A program made the translations under genes and the position numbers. The notes under the pieces were generated by a model, which saw only the letters and a program-made list of their open reading frames with translations, searched no databases and was not told where the DNA came from. Of a stretch of DNA of 64,000 nt, positions 50,500 to 59,582 are shown piece by piece. Numbering within the stretch: the stretch's first letter is position 1; each line of letters begins with the position of its first letter. The stretch is taken from assembly GCF_017813355.1 (NCBI RefSeq), contig NZ_JAGIYZ010000010.1, forward strand, positions 62,001 to 126,000, written 5' to 3'. This DNA is from Roseomonas nitratireducens (GTDB lineage: Bacteria > Pseudomonadota > Alphaproteobacteria > Acetobacterales > Acetobacteraceae).

Positions 50500-52092
50500 T
50501 CAATCGGCGGGGCGGTCGCCGATCAGCGCCATCACGGCCTCCAGCCGGTCCGCCTCCTCCGCCGGCTTGTCGCGGCGGATGCGCGCGATGCGCGGGAAGC
50601 GCAGCGCCACGCCCGATTTGTGCCGGCTGGACAGCTGCGCCGCGTCGAAGGCGACTTCCAGCACCAGGCCGCGCTCGACCTCCCGCACCGGGCCGAAGCG
50701 GTTGACGGTGTTGTTCCTGATCCACTTGTCGAGCCAGGCGAGTTCATCGTCCGTGTAGCCGGAATAGGCCTTGCCGATCGGCACCAGTTCCCCGTCCTCC
50801 CGCCAAACGCCGAAGGTGTAGTCGGAATAGAAGCTGCTGCGCTTGCCGTGGCCGCGCTGGGCGTACATCAGCACGGCATCGACCGTCAGCGGGTCCCGCT
50901 TCCACTTCCACCACAGCCCCTTGGTGCGCCCGGCGAGATAGGGCGCGTCTGCGCGCTTGAGCATCAGCCCTTCGATCGACGCGGCGCGCGCGCCGTCGCG
51001 GATGCGGGACAGCGCATCGACGCTATCGAAGGGCACGAGCGGCGAGACATCCATCCGCGCCGGCGCGGTGCGCGCGTGCCAGGCTTCCAGCCGCGCGCGG
51101 CGCGCGTCGAAGGGCAGCGGGCGGAGATCCTCCGCCCCCTCGAACAGCAGATCGTACAGGCGCACGGCGGCGGGGAAGTCGCGCTGCATCCTCGCCGTCA
51201 CCGACTTCCGGTTGAGCCGCTGCTGGAGGTCGGCGAAGGGTGCGACCTCGCCATCCCGCACCACGAGCAACTCGCCATCCAGAACCCCGTGGAACTCCAT
51301 CGCCGCGAGGATTTCCGGGAAGGCGGCGGAGATGTCCTCCCCGCCCCGCGACCAGAGCCGCCGCCCGCCGGGCCCGGCGGTGAGCTGCACGCGGATGCCG
51401 TCCCATTTCCATTCCGCGCGCCAATCCTCCGCGCGCAGCGCGGCGAGGTCCGGTGCCTCCAGCGGGTGGGCGAGCATCAGCGGGCGAAACACCGGCGAAT
51501 CGCGCGGGTCGGGTGCGGGGGCGCGGCCTTCGAGCCAGGCGAAGATCGGCGCGTAGGGGGGTGCGACGCCGTGCCAGACCTCCTCGATCGCCTCGACCTT
51601 CTGGCCCGACCATTCGGCCAGCGCCACGCGGGCCAGCCGTGCCGACACGCCCACGCGCATCCCCCCGGTCAGCAGCTTGATCAGCGCGAGCCGCCCGCCG
51701 GCATCGAGCGTGTCGAGCCAGCCCGCGAGCAGCGCGGGGATGTCTGATTTCGGCGTGGTCTCCAGCGCCGCGACGATGTCGCCGAGCGTCGGCGGCGGCG
51801 CGTTGATGCCGGCACGCGGCTGCCAGATCAGCGCCACCGTCTCCGCCATGTCGCCCACATAGTCGTAGGAGAGCCGCCACAGCTCCGGATCGGTGCGCGC
51901 CGCGACCAGCTCCCGGATCATGGCGGGCTTGGCGGCGGCGAAGGTCAGCTCCTCGGTCAGCGCGGCGAGGCCGATGCCGCGATCCGGGTCGGGCTGGCCC
52001 GCGAACCACTGGCCGAGCAGGGCGAGCTTGGCGTTGCGGCCGGGGGTGAAGACCAGGCGTTCGAGCAGTTCGGCGAAGGCGGGCAGGCTCAT
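50500..52092 (-). CDS. ATP-dependent DNA ligase of the LHR-LIG-EXO-PE repair cluster
   Basis: A 530-residue ligase with an N-terminal DNA-binding domain, nucleotidyl motif I KWDG (Lys229), motif III-like VLDGELLVV, motif IV IEGLMLKR, motif V WWKWKR and a C-terminal OB fold. This is the bacterial ligase type found with a metallo-beta-lactamase exonuclease, an Lhr-type helicase and a metallophosphoesterase, and implicated in resistance to crosslinks such as cisplatin damage. Its start overlaps the exonuclease stop (ATGA). Confidence 0.95.
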   Translation of the reverse strand: MSLPAFAELLERLVFTPGRNAKLALLGQWFAGQPDPDRGIGLAALTEELTFAAAKPAMIRELVAARTDPELWRLSYDYVGDMAETVALIWQPRAGINAPPPTLGDIVAALETTPKSDIPALLAGWLDTLDAGGRLALIKLLTGGMRVGVSARLARVALAEWSGQKVEAIEEVWHGVAPPYAPIFAWLEGRAPAPDPRDSPVFRPLMLAHPLEAPDLAALRAEDWRAEWKWDGIRVQLTAGPGGRRLWSRGGEDISAAFPEILAAMEFHGVLDGELLVVRDGEVAPFADLQQRLNRKSVTARMQRDFPAAVRLYDLLFEGAEDLRPLPFDARRARLEAWHARTAPARMDVSPLVPFDSVDALSRIRDGARAASIEGLMLKRADAPYLAGRTKGLWWKWKRDPLTVDAVLMYAQRGHGKRSSFYSDYTFGVWREDGELVPIGKAYSGYTDDELAWLDKWIRNNTVNRFGPVREVERGLVLEVAFDAAQLSSRHKSGVALRFPRIARIRRDKPAEEADRLEAVMALIGDRPAD

Positions 52093-53135
52093 GCGGCGGG
52101 CGCCTCCGCCGCGTCCGTGTCCTCCTCCTCATCGCCGCGTCCGACCAGGTGCAGCGCGCGGCCGCGGATGCCACGCAAGGACAGGGCGTGGATCAGCGCA
52201 TCCTCCCGCCCATGGGTCACCCAGATCTCGGGGGCCTGGACGTCCTCGGCGGTGGCGAGCAGCTCGTCCCAATCGGCGTGGTCGGAAATGACCAGCGGCA
52301 ATTCGACGCCGCCCTGCCGCGCGCGCTGACGCACGCGCATCCAGCCGGAGGCGACGGCGACCACGGGTTCGGCGAGCCGCCGCGCCCAGCGATCCGCGAC
52401 CGCGGAGGGCGGCGCGAGCACGATCGCGCCCTTCAGCTCCTCCTTCTTCGCGACCGTCGCCGTGCGCAGCATGCCAAGCGGCACGCCGAGCGATTCGTAC
52501 AGGCGGCACAGCGCGACATGCGCGCCGTGCAGGTGGATCGGCCGGTCCCAGCCGGCCTGCCGCAGAAGTGCTACCAGCCGCTGGCACTTGCCCAGCGAAT
52601 AGCAGCCGACGACATGCGTCCGTTCCGGGAACAGCGCGACGGACCGCAGCAGGCGCGCGATCTCGGCTTCCGCCGGCGGGTGGCGGAAGACGGGCAGCGC
52701 GAAGGTCGCCTCGGTGACGAAGACGTCGCAGGGCTCGGGCTCGAAGCCCGCCGCGGTCGGGTCCGGCCGGCGCTTGTAGTCGCCCGAGACGACGGCGCGG
52801 GATCCCTGCCATTCCATGCAGATCTGCGCCGAGCCCAGCACATGCCCGGCCGGGCGCAGCCAGACCCGCACGCCGTTGACGACCAGGGTCTCGCCGAAGC
52901 CCAGCGCCTGCTGGGCAACGCCCGCCCTGCCCTCCCCCATCCTCGCGGTCATGATGGCGAGCGTTTCGGCCGTGGCCAGCACATGGGCGTGGCCCGGGCG
53001 CGCATGGTCGGAATGGCCATGGCTGATCACGGCGCGGTCCACGGCGCGGGTCGGGTCGATGAAGAAGCCGCCCGGCTCGCAGAACAGGCCGGATGGCGTG
53101 ACCTTCAGCCAGGTCTCGGGGTGGGGTGCTGTCAC
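52089..53135 (-). CDS. Ligase-associated DNA exonuclease (metallo-beta-lactamase fold)
   Basis: A 348-residue protein if started at GTG 53135 (VTAPHPETWLKVTPSGLFCEPGG). Metal motif HGHSDH lies near residue 60, and VVSGDYKRRPDP, EATFALP and ISDHADWDEL are the later beta-CASP-type motifs. Homologues are manganese-dependent exonucleases of the LHR-LIG-EXO-PE set. An ATG at 53201 would overlap the first bases of the divergent helicase gene, so the GTG is favoured, although no strong ribosome site is visible for either. Confidence 0.9.
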   Translation of the reverse strand: MTAPHPETWLKVTPSGLFCEPGGFFIDPTRAVDRAVISHGHSDHARPGHAHVLATAETLAIMTARMGEGRAGVAQQALGFGETLVVNGVRVWLRPAGHVLGSAQICMEWQGSRAVVSGDYKRRPDPTAAGFEPEPCDVFVTEATFALPVFRHPPAEAEIARLLRSVALFPERTHVVGCYSLGKCQRLVALLRQAGWDRPIHLHGAHVALCRLYESLGVPLGMLRTATVAKKEELKGAIVLAPPSAVADRWARRLAEPVVAVASGWMRVRQRARQGGVELPLVISDHADWDELLATAEDVQAPEIWVTHGREDALIHALSLRGIRGRALHLVGRGDEEEDTDAAEAPAA

Positions 53136-53191
53136 GGGGCGTATCTGGGCGCCTTCCCGGCGCGTGGAAGCGCCGCCATATTGCCCCGCGA

Positions 53192-55720
53192 ATGAGAACA
53201 TTGCCAGAACCCTTCGCCGGCTGGTTCGCCGCGCGCGGCTGGACGCCGCGGCCGCACCAGATGGCGCTGCTCGATGCCGCGGGGCGGGGGGAGAACGTCC
53301 TGCTGCTGGCGCCGACCGGCGGCGGCAAGACGCTGGCGGGGTTCCTGCCCTCGCTCGTGGACCTGGCGGCGCGGCCGCGGGAAGGGCTGCACACGCTCTA
53401 TGTCTCGCCGCTCAAGGCGCTGGCGGTGGACATCGCGCGCAACCTGACCCTGCCCGTCGAGCAGATGGGCCTGCCGATCCGCATCGAGACGCGCACCGGC
53501 GACACGCCGGTCAACCGCCGCGCCCGGCAGCGCGAACGCCCGCCGCAGATGCTGCTGACGACGCCGGAAAGCCTGACGCTGCTGCTCTCCCTGCCCGACG
53601 CGCCGGAGATGTTCCGGGGGCTCGCCGCGATCATCGTGGACGAGGCGCATGCGCTGGCGGGCACCAAGCGCGGCGACCAGTTGGCGTTGTGCATGGCTCG
53701 GCTGGCGGCGCTCGCGCCCGGCGCGCGGCGCGTGGGGCTTTCGGCGACCGTCGCGCATCCCGGTCCGCTGCGCGCCTGGCTGTCGCCGACCGCGCGGGCG
53801 GAGGATGTGCGGCTGGTCGAGACCAAGGGCGGCGCGGCACCCGTCTTCGACCTGCAACTGCCCGAAGGCCGGCTGCCCTGGGGCGGGCATATGGGCCTCG
53901 CCTCCGCGCCCGAGATCCTGGCGCGGATCGAGGGCGCGCGCGTGACGATCGTGTTCGTCAACACGCGGGCGCAGGCGGAACTGGTCTTCGCAGCGCTCTG
54001 GCGGCTGAACGAGGCCGCGCTGCCGATCGGCATGCATCACGGCAGCCTGGAGATCGGCCTGCGGCGGAAGGTGGAAGCCGCGATGGCGGAGGGACGGCTG
54101 CGCGCCGTGGTGGCGACGGCCTCGCTCGACCTCGGCATCGACTGGGGCGATGTGGACCAGGTGATCCAGGTCGGCGCGCCCAAGGGCGTCTCCCGCCTGC
54201 TGCAGCGCGTCGGCCGCGCGAACCATCGGATGGACGAGCCATCGCGCGCCGTGCTGGTGCCGGCCAACCGCTTCGAGGTGGTGGAATGCGTCGCCGCGAC
54301 CGAAGCGGTCGAAGCGGGCGAACTGGATGGCGAACCGCCGCGCCCCGGCGGGCTCGACGTGCTGGCGCAGCATGTGCTGGCCATGGCCTGTTCCGCGCCC
54401 TTCCACCCGGATGCGCTGTATGCCGAGGTGACGCGCGCCGGGCCCTATGCCGGGCTGTCGCGGCGGGACTTCGACGACGTGGTGCGCTTCGTCGAGGATG
54501 GCGGCTACGCGCTCGCCGCCTATGAGCGCTTCCGCCGGCTGTTCCGCGACGCGGAGGGGATGCTGCATGTGCGGGACGCGCGCGTCGCGCGGCAACTGCG
54601 CATGAACCTCGGCACCATCGTCGAGACGCCGATGCTCAAGGTGCGGCTGCGCGGCGGCGGCGTGGTGGGGGAGGTGGAGGAGTGGTTCGTCTCCACCCTC
54701 GAAGCAGGGGACTGCTTCCTGTTCGGCGGCCAGGTGCTCCGCTACGAGCGGCTGGAGCCGGCCGCGGTGATCGTCAGCCGCGGCGGGGAAGGCGAGCCGC
54801 GCGTGCCGGTCTATGCCGGGGCGCGGATGCCGCTGACGACGCATCTCGCCGCGCGGGTGCGCGCCATCCTGTCCGACCCGCGCCGCTGGAAGCACCTGCC
54901 GGAGCCGGTGCGGGAATGGCTGCGGCTGCAGCGCCTGCGGTCGGAACTGCCGCCGCGGGACGGGCTGCTGGTCGAGACCTTCCCGCGCGGCGGCAAGTGG
55001 TTCCTGGTGGCCTACACCTTCGAGGGACGGCTCGCGCACCAGACGCTGGGGATGCTCGTGACGAAGCGGATGGAACGGCGCGGGCTCGGGCCGCTCGGCT
55101 ATGTCGGGACGGACTATGTGCTGACCGTCTGGTCGGCCTTCGAGCCGACCGACATGGAGGATCTTTTCGCCGAGGACATCCTGGGCGACGAGATGGAGGA
55201 ATGGCTCGCGGAATCCTCGATGCTGCGCCGGACCTTCCGCAATGTCGCGACCATCGCCGGGCTGATCGAGAAGAACCATCCGGGGCAGGAGAAGTCGGGC
55301 CGGCAGATGACGATGAATTCGGACCTGGTCTACGACGTGTTGCGCCGGCACCAGCCGGACCACATCCTGCTGCGTGCGACGCGGGCGGAAGCGGCGCAGG
55401 GGCTGACCGACGTGGCGCGCATCGCGACCCTGCTCGCGCGCGTGAAGGGGCGCATCCGGCACCGCGTGCTCGACCGCGTCTCGCCGCTCGCCGTGCCCGC
55501 GCTGATCGAGGAAGGGCGCGAATGGGTGGCGGGCGGGGCGGAGGATGCGCTGCTCGCCGAAGCCGCCGCGCTGGTCGAGGAAGCGACCGATGGCGCGGAG
55601 CATTTCTCCGAGGTGCTGGCCGAGGTGACGGAGCAGGTGCCGGTGCGCGGCACATCGGTCGCGCGGGAGAAGCGGCGTTCGAAGTACCGGCGGTCGGCGC
55701 CGCGCATGGTGACGGGCTGA
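53192..55720 (+). CDS. Lhr-type DEXH helicase of the ligase-associated repair cluster
   Basis: An 842-residue superfamily 2 helicase. Walker A is LLAPTGGGKTLAG (38-50), motif II DEAH (150-153), motif III LSATVAHP, motif IV region VTIVFVNTRAQAE, and motif VI LLQRVGRANHRMDEP. A winged helix and the large Lhr-type C-terminal domain follow. Related Lhr-core enzymes translocate 3' to 5' on single-stranded DNA. The start codon is only 57 bases from that of the divergent exonuclease. Its stop overlaps the next start by one base. Confidence 0.95.
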   Translation: MRTLPEPFAGWFAARGWTPRPHQMALLDAAGRGENVLLLAPTGGGKTLAGFLPSLVDLAARPREGLHTLYVSPLKALAVDIARNLTLPVEQMGLPIRIETRTGDTPVNRRARQRERPPQMLLTTPESLTLLLSLPDAPEMFRGLAAIIVDEAHALAGTKRGDQLALCMARLAALAPGARRVGLSATVAHPGPLRAWLSPTARAEDVRLVETKGGAAPVFDLQLPEGRLPWGGHMGLASAPEILARIEGARVTIVFVNTRAQAELVFAALWRLNEAALPIGMHHGSLEIGLRRKVEAAMAEGRLRAVVATASLDLGIDWGDVDQVIQVGAPKGVSRLLQRVGRANHRMDEPSRAVLVPANRFEVVECVAATEAVEAGELDGEPPRPGGLDVLAQHVLAMACSAPFHPDALYAEVTRAGPYAGLSRRDFDDVVRFVEDGGYALAAYERFRRLFRDAEGMLHVRDARVARQLRMNLGTIVETPMLKVRLRGGGVVGEVEEWFVSTLEAGDCFLFGGQVLRYERLEPAAVIVSRGGEGEPRVPVYAGARMPLTTHLAARVRAILSDPRRWKHLPEPVREWLRLQRLRSELPPRDGLLVETFPRGGKWFLVAYTFEGRLAHQTLGMLVTKRMERRGLGPLGYVGTDYVLTVWSAFEPTDMEDLFAEDILGDEMEEWLAESSMLRRTFRNVATIAGLIEKNHPGQEKSGRQMTMNSDLVYDVLRRHQPDHILLRATRAEAAQGLTDVARIATLLARVKGRIRHRVLDRVSPLAVPALIEEGREWVAGGAEDALLAEAAALVEEATDGAEHFSEVLAEVTEQVPVRGTSVAREKRRSKYRRSAPRMVTG

Positions 55721-56409
55721 TGCGCGCGGCGCCGGTCCACATGGCGGGCGAGCGGCTGATGCTCGACCCGTCGGGCGTGCTGCACTGGCCGGCGCGGCGC
55801 CTGCTATGCGTGGCCGACCTGCATCTCGAAAAAGGCAGTTCCTTCGCCGCGCGCGGGCGGCTGCTGCCGCCCTATGACACGCGGGAGACGCTGTCGCGCC
55901 TGCTGCCGCTGCTGCGGCGCTACCGCCCCGAACGCGTCGTGTTCCTGGGCGATTCCTTCCACGACGATGACGGCGCCGCGCGGCTTGGCGAGGCGGAGCG
56001 AAGCGCGCTCGCCCACGCGCTGTCGGGGGTGGATGCGGTGTGGGTCGCCGGCAACCACGACCCCTCCCCGCCCGCCGGGCTGCCGGGTGCGGCAGTGGCG
56101 GAACTGGCGGAGGGCCCGCTGGTGTTCCGCCATGTGCCGCAGGCGCGCGCGGCCGGCGAGGTGGCCGGCCACCTGCATCCCAAGGCGATGGCGCCGACGC
56201 GCGTGGGCGGCGTGGTGCGCCCCTGCTTCGTCGCGGATGGGCGACGGCTGTTGCTGCCGGCCTTCGGCGCCTTCACCGGCGGCCTCGATGTGGGCGAGCA
56301 GGCCGTTGCATCCCTGTTCCCGCGCGGCGCGCGGGTGTTCCTGCTCGGCGCCGAGCGCCTCTATTCCTTCCCGATGGCCCCGCGCCGCTTCGGTGCACCC
56401 GCCGCGTAG
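55720..56409 (+). CDS. Ligase-associated metallophosphoesterase (PdeM-like)
   Basis: A 229-residue calcineurin-like phosphoesterase. The metal motifs are DLHLEKG (33-39), GDSFHDDD (77-84), GNHDPS and GHLHP in order. This is the PE component of the LHR-LIG-EXO-PE set, with phosphodiesterase or phosphatase activity in characterised relatives. ATG overlaps the helicase stop (TGATG). It is convergent with the carbamoyl-amino-acid hydrolase gene; an imperfect GC hairpin with a following T-rich run lies at 56434-56479. Confidence 0.93.
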   Translation: MRAAPVHMAGERLMLDPSGVLHWPARRLLCVADLHLEKGSSFAARGRLLPPYDTRETLSRLLPLLRRYRPERVVFLGDSFHDDDGAARLGEAERSALAHALSGVDAVWVAGNHDPSPPAGLPGAAVAELAEGPLVFRHVPQARAAGEVAGHLHPKAMAPTRVGGVVRPCFVADGRRLLLPAFGAFTGGLDVGEQAVASLFPRGARVFLLGAERLYSFPMAPRRFGAPAA

Positions 56410-56478
56410 GCGGTTCAGCGCAAATCGGAAAGGAAGGAGGGGGTCCCAATGGGGAGTTCCCTCCCCCTTGGTTCTTCT

Positions 56479-57681
56479 TCAGGCCTTGAGGAAATTCTGC
56501 GCCGCGCTCGCCAGCACCTGGCAGCACAGCGCGAGGTCCTCCTCCTTCGTATCCTCCGCCCAATGGTGGCTGATGCCGCCGATGGAGGGCGTGAACAGCA
56601 TCGCCGCCGGCATGCGCTTGGCGATGTACTGCGCGTCGTGGCCCGCGCCGGAAGGCATGCGCGTCCAGGCGCCCGGTGCCTCGGCCTCGGCGGCCGTGGC
56701 GAGGGCGGCCATCATGCCGGGGTCGCAGATCGCGGGGGTCGCGCGGGATTTCTGGATCAGCGTCGCGGGGCATTTCTCGCGCCGGTTGCTCTCCTGCACG
56801 AGGCGGCGGAGCGTGGCTTCCATCCGTTCCAGCACCTCGGTCGAGACGTCGCGGAACTGGAAGAGCACCTCCGCGCTGCCCGGGATGATGGATGGCGCGC
56901 CGGGCTCGAGGCTGATGCGCCCCGTGGTCCAGGTGGAGCGTTCGCCGCAGACGCGCGGGAATTCGGCGTCGATGGCGGCGAGCAGGCGGACGGCGGACAG
57001 GCCAGCATCCTTGCGCTCGGCCATGGTGGTGCCGCCGGCGTGGTCCTGCTGGCCTTCGAAGCGGATAAGCCACTGCCAGATGGCGACGATGCCGGTGACG
57101 ACGCCGACGCGCAGCCCGCGCGATTCGAGCTGCGTGCCCTGCTCGATGTGCATCTCGAAGAAGCCCTTGTGGCGGCCGGGTTCGAGCTGCATGCGCGGCT
57201 TGCCGGCGAGGCCCGCGGCGGCGAGGGCCTCGCGCAGCGGCTGGCCGTCGTTGCGGCTGCGGGATCGGTCGATCTCGTCTTCCGAGAGTTCGCCGATGAT
57301 GGAGCGCGATCCGAGGAAGCCGCCTTCGAAATGCCCTTCCTCATCGGCGAAGGCGCAGACATCGACGGGCAGGCCGGCGCGCGCGAGCGCCACGCCGGCC
57401 ACGACGCCGAGCGCGCCGTCGAGCCAGCCCGCCTGGTTCTGGCTTTCGATATGGCTGCCGACGAGCAGATGCGGCCCCGGCCCCTTGTGCCGGCCATAGA
57501 CATTGCCGATGCCGTCGATGGAGGGCTCGAGCCCGCATTCGGCGAGGCGTTCCATCAGCCAGCGCCGCGACTCCATGTCCTGCGGCGAATAGGTCGGGCG
57601 ATGGACGCCGGTCTTGTACGCCCCGATCTTCCGGAGGTCGTTCAGGTCCTTGAGGAAACGCTCGGCATCGATGCGCGGCAT
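56479..57681 (-). CDS. Zn-dependent M20-type hydrolase (N-carbamoyl-L-amino acid hydrolase / HyuC-like)
   Basis: A 400-residue amidohydrolase of the HyuC/allantoate amidohydrolase group. Metal ligands are in GSHIESQNQAGWLDGALG and FADEEGHFEGG, with the dimerisation-lid GQQDHAGGTTM, the SGAGHDAQYI segment and the terminal ISHHWAEDT. ATG at 57681 has AGGAGA upstream. Members release ammonia and CO2 from carbamoyl or ureido amines. HyuA and HyuB homologues lie 2.4 kb away, which favours an N-carbamoyl-amino acid substrate. Confidence 0.9.
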   Translation of the reverse strand: MPRIDAERFLKDLNDLRKIGAYKTGVHRPTYSPQDMESRRWLMERLAECGLEPSIDGIGNVYGRHKGPGPHLLVGSHIESQNQAGWLDGALGVVAGVALARAGLPVDVCAFADEEGHFEGGFLGSRSIIGELSEDEIDRSRSRNDGQPLREALAAAGLAGKPRMQLEPGRHKGFFEMHIEQGTQLESRGLRVGVVTGIVAIWQWLIRFEGQQDHAGGTTMAERKDAGLSAVRLLAAIDAEFPRVCGERSTWTTGRISLEPGAPSIIPGSAEVLFQFRDVSTEVLERMEATLRRLVQESNRREKCPATLIQKSRATPAICDPGMMAALATAAEAEAPGAWTRMPSGAGHDAQYIAKRMPAAMLFTPSIGGISHHWAEDTKEEDLALCCQVLASAAQNFLKA

Positions 57682-57822
57682 GGGTGGGGTCTCCTGTCCC
57701 TGCCATGCTGCGGCGCAAAAATTCCGTGGGCAAGCCGTTGCGTTAACCCGGTTGAAACTCACTGCGCGCTTTGCTCGTCATGCCGGAACAAGCCGGCGAC
57801 ATCTGGTTCAGTGAGGCCGAAA

Positions 57823-58053
57823 ATGACCGCCCTCGCCTCCCCTCCGCCTTCGGCGGATTCCGTGCGTTCCGTGGTGCTGATCGAAAGCGCCGCCGGAGCC
57901 GAGCTTCACCTCCGGTCGCAGACCGGGGAGCTGATGCGAATTCCCCTCAAGGGGTCCAGCCGCCGCAACAGCCTGGCCGCGCTCGCGATGATGGCGGGCG
58001 TGATCGGCGGCGCCGGCGGGTCCCGCTTCCGCAACAAGACGTCCCGGGTCTAG
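57823..58053 (+). CDS. Small protein, unknown function
   Basis: Not recognised. A 76-residue frame with GAGG seven bases before its ATG. It has a strand-rich middle (VRSVVLIESAAGAELHLRSQ, TGELMRIPLKG) and a Gly/Ala helix (LAALAMMAGVIGGAGG) with a basic tail. The hydrophobic stretch is weak for a membrane helix. It lies in a divergent gap between the HyuC-like gene and a Bug receptor, and is supported mainly by ribosome site and position. Confidence 0.5.
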   Translation: MTALASPPPSADSVRSVVLIESAAGAELHLRSQTGELMRIPLKGSSRRNSLAALAMMAGVIGGAGGSRFRNKTSRV

Positions 58054-58097
58054 CCTTTCCTCCATGACCCGCCACCAAGGCGGGCGGGAGGAAGCGC

Positions 58098-59033
58098 ATG
58101 ATCCGAGGGATGCTCGCCGCGGCCGCGGCGCTGCTGCTGACGTCCGCGCCGCCGGCGCGGGCCCAGGTGCAGATGATCGTCAACTTCGCGGCCGGCGGCC
58201 CGAGCGACATCGTCGCGCGGCTGATGCAGAGCGAGATGGCGGCTTCCCTCGGGCAGGCCGTCGTGGTGCGCAACGCGGTCGGCGCGGCGGGCACGATCGG
58301 CACGGCGGAAGCCGCCCGCGCGCGACCGGACGGCCAGACGCTGCTGATGACGCCGGTCGGGCCGGTGGCGATCCAGCCGCATTTCCGGCGCGGCCTGACC
58401 TACACGCTGGATAGCTTCGCGCCGGTCTGCCAGGTGGCCGACAGCCCGGTGGTGATGATGACGCCCAAGACCTCGGGCCTGCGGACCGTCGCCGATGTGG
58501 TGGCGCGCGCCCGGGCGCAGGGGCAGGGCTTTCCCTTCGCCTCGACGGGCGCGGGCAGCATCCCGCACATCTCGATGATCGCGCTGATGCGGCTGGCGAC
58601 CATCGAGATGAACCACATCCCCTATGGCGGGTCCGGCCAGGTGATGCTGGCCTTCCAGCAGGGGCAGGTGCAGCTGTTCACCGACCAGACGCTGCTGATC
58701 CGGCAATACGACCTGCACCCGATCGCCTTCCTGACCGAGCGCCGCAATCCGGACTTCCCGGAGGTGCCGACGATGCGCGAACAGGGCTTCGACCTCGTCT
58801 ACTCGATCTGGTCGGGCCTCTATGCCCCGGCCGGGACGCCGGAGCCGGTGCTCCAGCGACTCGAAGCGGCCTGCGAGCGGACCATGCGCAACGCGGAGGT
58901 CGTCGCCGGCATGACCCGCGTCGCGCAGCCCATCCTCTATCGCAACCGCGCGGAGTTCGCCGCCTTCTCCCGCGCGGAGAGCGAGAAGTTCCGCTCCCTG
59001 ATCGAGAGCGCGGGGCTGCGCGCGGCCGACTGA
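58098..59033 (+). CDS. Tripartite tricarboxylate transporter receptor (TctC/Bug family)
   Basis: A 311-residue periplasmic receptor with a Sec signal (MIRGMLAAAAALLLTSAPPARAQ). It has the Bug motifs VNFAAGGPSDIVARL, GAAGTIGTAEAA, FASTGAGSIPHISM and HIPYGGSGQ. It is slightly short and divergent compared with the other two Bug proteins in the window. Convergent with the CMD-protein gene, two bases between stops. It may serve the neighbouring hydantoinase-type pathway. Confidence 0.9.
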   Translation: MIRGMLAAAAALLLTSAPPARAQVQMIVNFAAGGPSDIVARLMQSEMAASLGQAVVVRNAVGAAGTIGTAEAARARPDGQTLLMTPVGPVAIQPHFRRGLTYTLDSFAPVCQVADSPVVMMTPKTSGLRTVADVVARARAQGQGFPFASTGAGSIPHISMIALMRLATIEMNHIPYGGSGQVMLAFQQGQVQLFTDQTLLIRQYDLHPIAFLTERRNPDFPEVPTMREQGFDLVYSIWSGLYAPAGTPEPVLQRLEAACERTMRNAEVVAGMTRVAQPILYRNRAEFAAFSRAESEKFRSLIESAGLRAAD

Positions 59034-59034
59034 C

Positions 59035-59568
59035 CTAGGCCTCCGGCAGCGGGTCCGCGCCGTTGATGTGCAGCGCCTCCAGCACGCGGGAGACGCAATT
59101 GTAGCCGGCGATCGTCGCGGTCAGCTCCACCAGCTGCCGCGGCGGGAATATCTCGCGCACCGCGGCCGCGACATCGTCCGGCACATGGACCAGCCGCGTC
59201 ATGGCATCGCAATAGGCGAGGACCGCGCGATCCGTCGCATCGAACAGCGCGCTGCCTTCCCAGGCCGGCAGCGCGTCGAGCTGCGCCTGCGTCATGCCTT
59301 CGGCCAGCGCGATCGGCGCATGCGCGGCCCATTCGTAGGAAGCGCCGTTGATCGCGGCGATCCGGCAGATCACCATCTCCCGCAGCTTGCCCGACAGGGT
59401 CGAGTTCCAGCGGATGGCGTCGAACATCGTGATCCAGCCGGCCGCGATCGGCGGGGCGTGCAGCAGCATCCGGTGCAGATGGCCGATCTTCTTGCGCGAC
59501 GCGCGGATCGCCTCCGCGGCGTCGCGGTGTTCCGGCAGGGACGGGTCAGCGTAGGGGATGCGGGCCAT
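59035..59568 (-). CDS. Carboxymuconolactone decarboxylase (CMD) family protein
   Basis: A 177-residue all-helical CMD/AhpD-fold protein. The core RWNSTLSGKLREMVICRIAAINGASYEWAAHAPIALAEG corresponds to the family helix pair, but the CxxC redox cysteines of AhpD are replaced by YEWAAH, so a peroxidase role is unlikely. Such members often sit in catabolic operons as decarboxylases or lyases. It is the last gene of the minus-strand hyuA-hyuB-maoC run, 14 bases after maoC. Confidence 0.87.
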   Translation of the reverse strand: MARIPYADPSLPEHRDAAEAIRASRKKIGHLHRMLLHAPPIAAGWITMFDAIRWNSTLSGKLREMVICRIAAINGASYEWAAHAPIALAEGMTQAQLDALPAWEGSALFDATDRAVLAYCDAMTRLVHVPDDVAAAVREIFPPRQLVELTATIAGYNCVSRVLEALHINGADPLPEA

Positions 59569-59582
59569 GCGCGTGCTTCCTT

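Noticed and set aside
53132-55603. Long minus-strand open frame opposite the Lhr helicase
   Set aside because: Low-complexity Arg/His/Gln composition with no motifs, while the plus strand has all helicase motifs.
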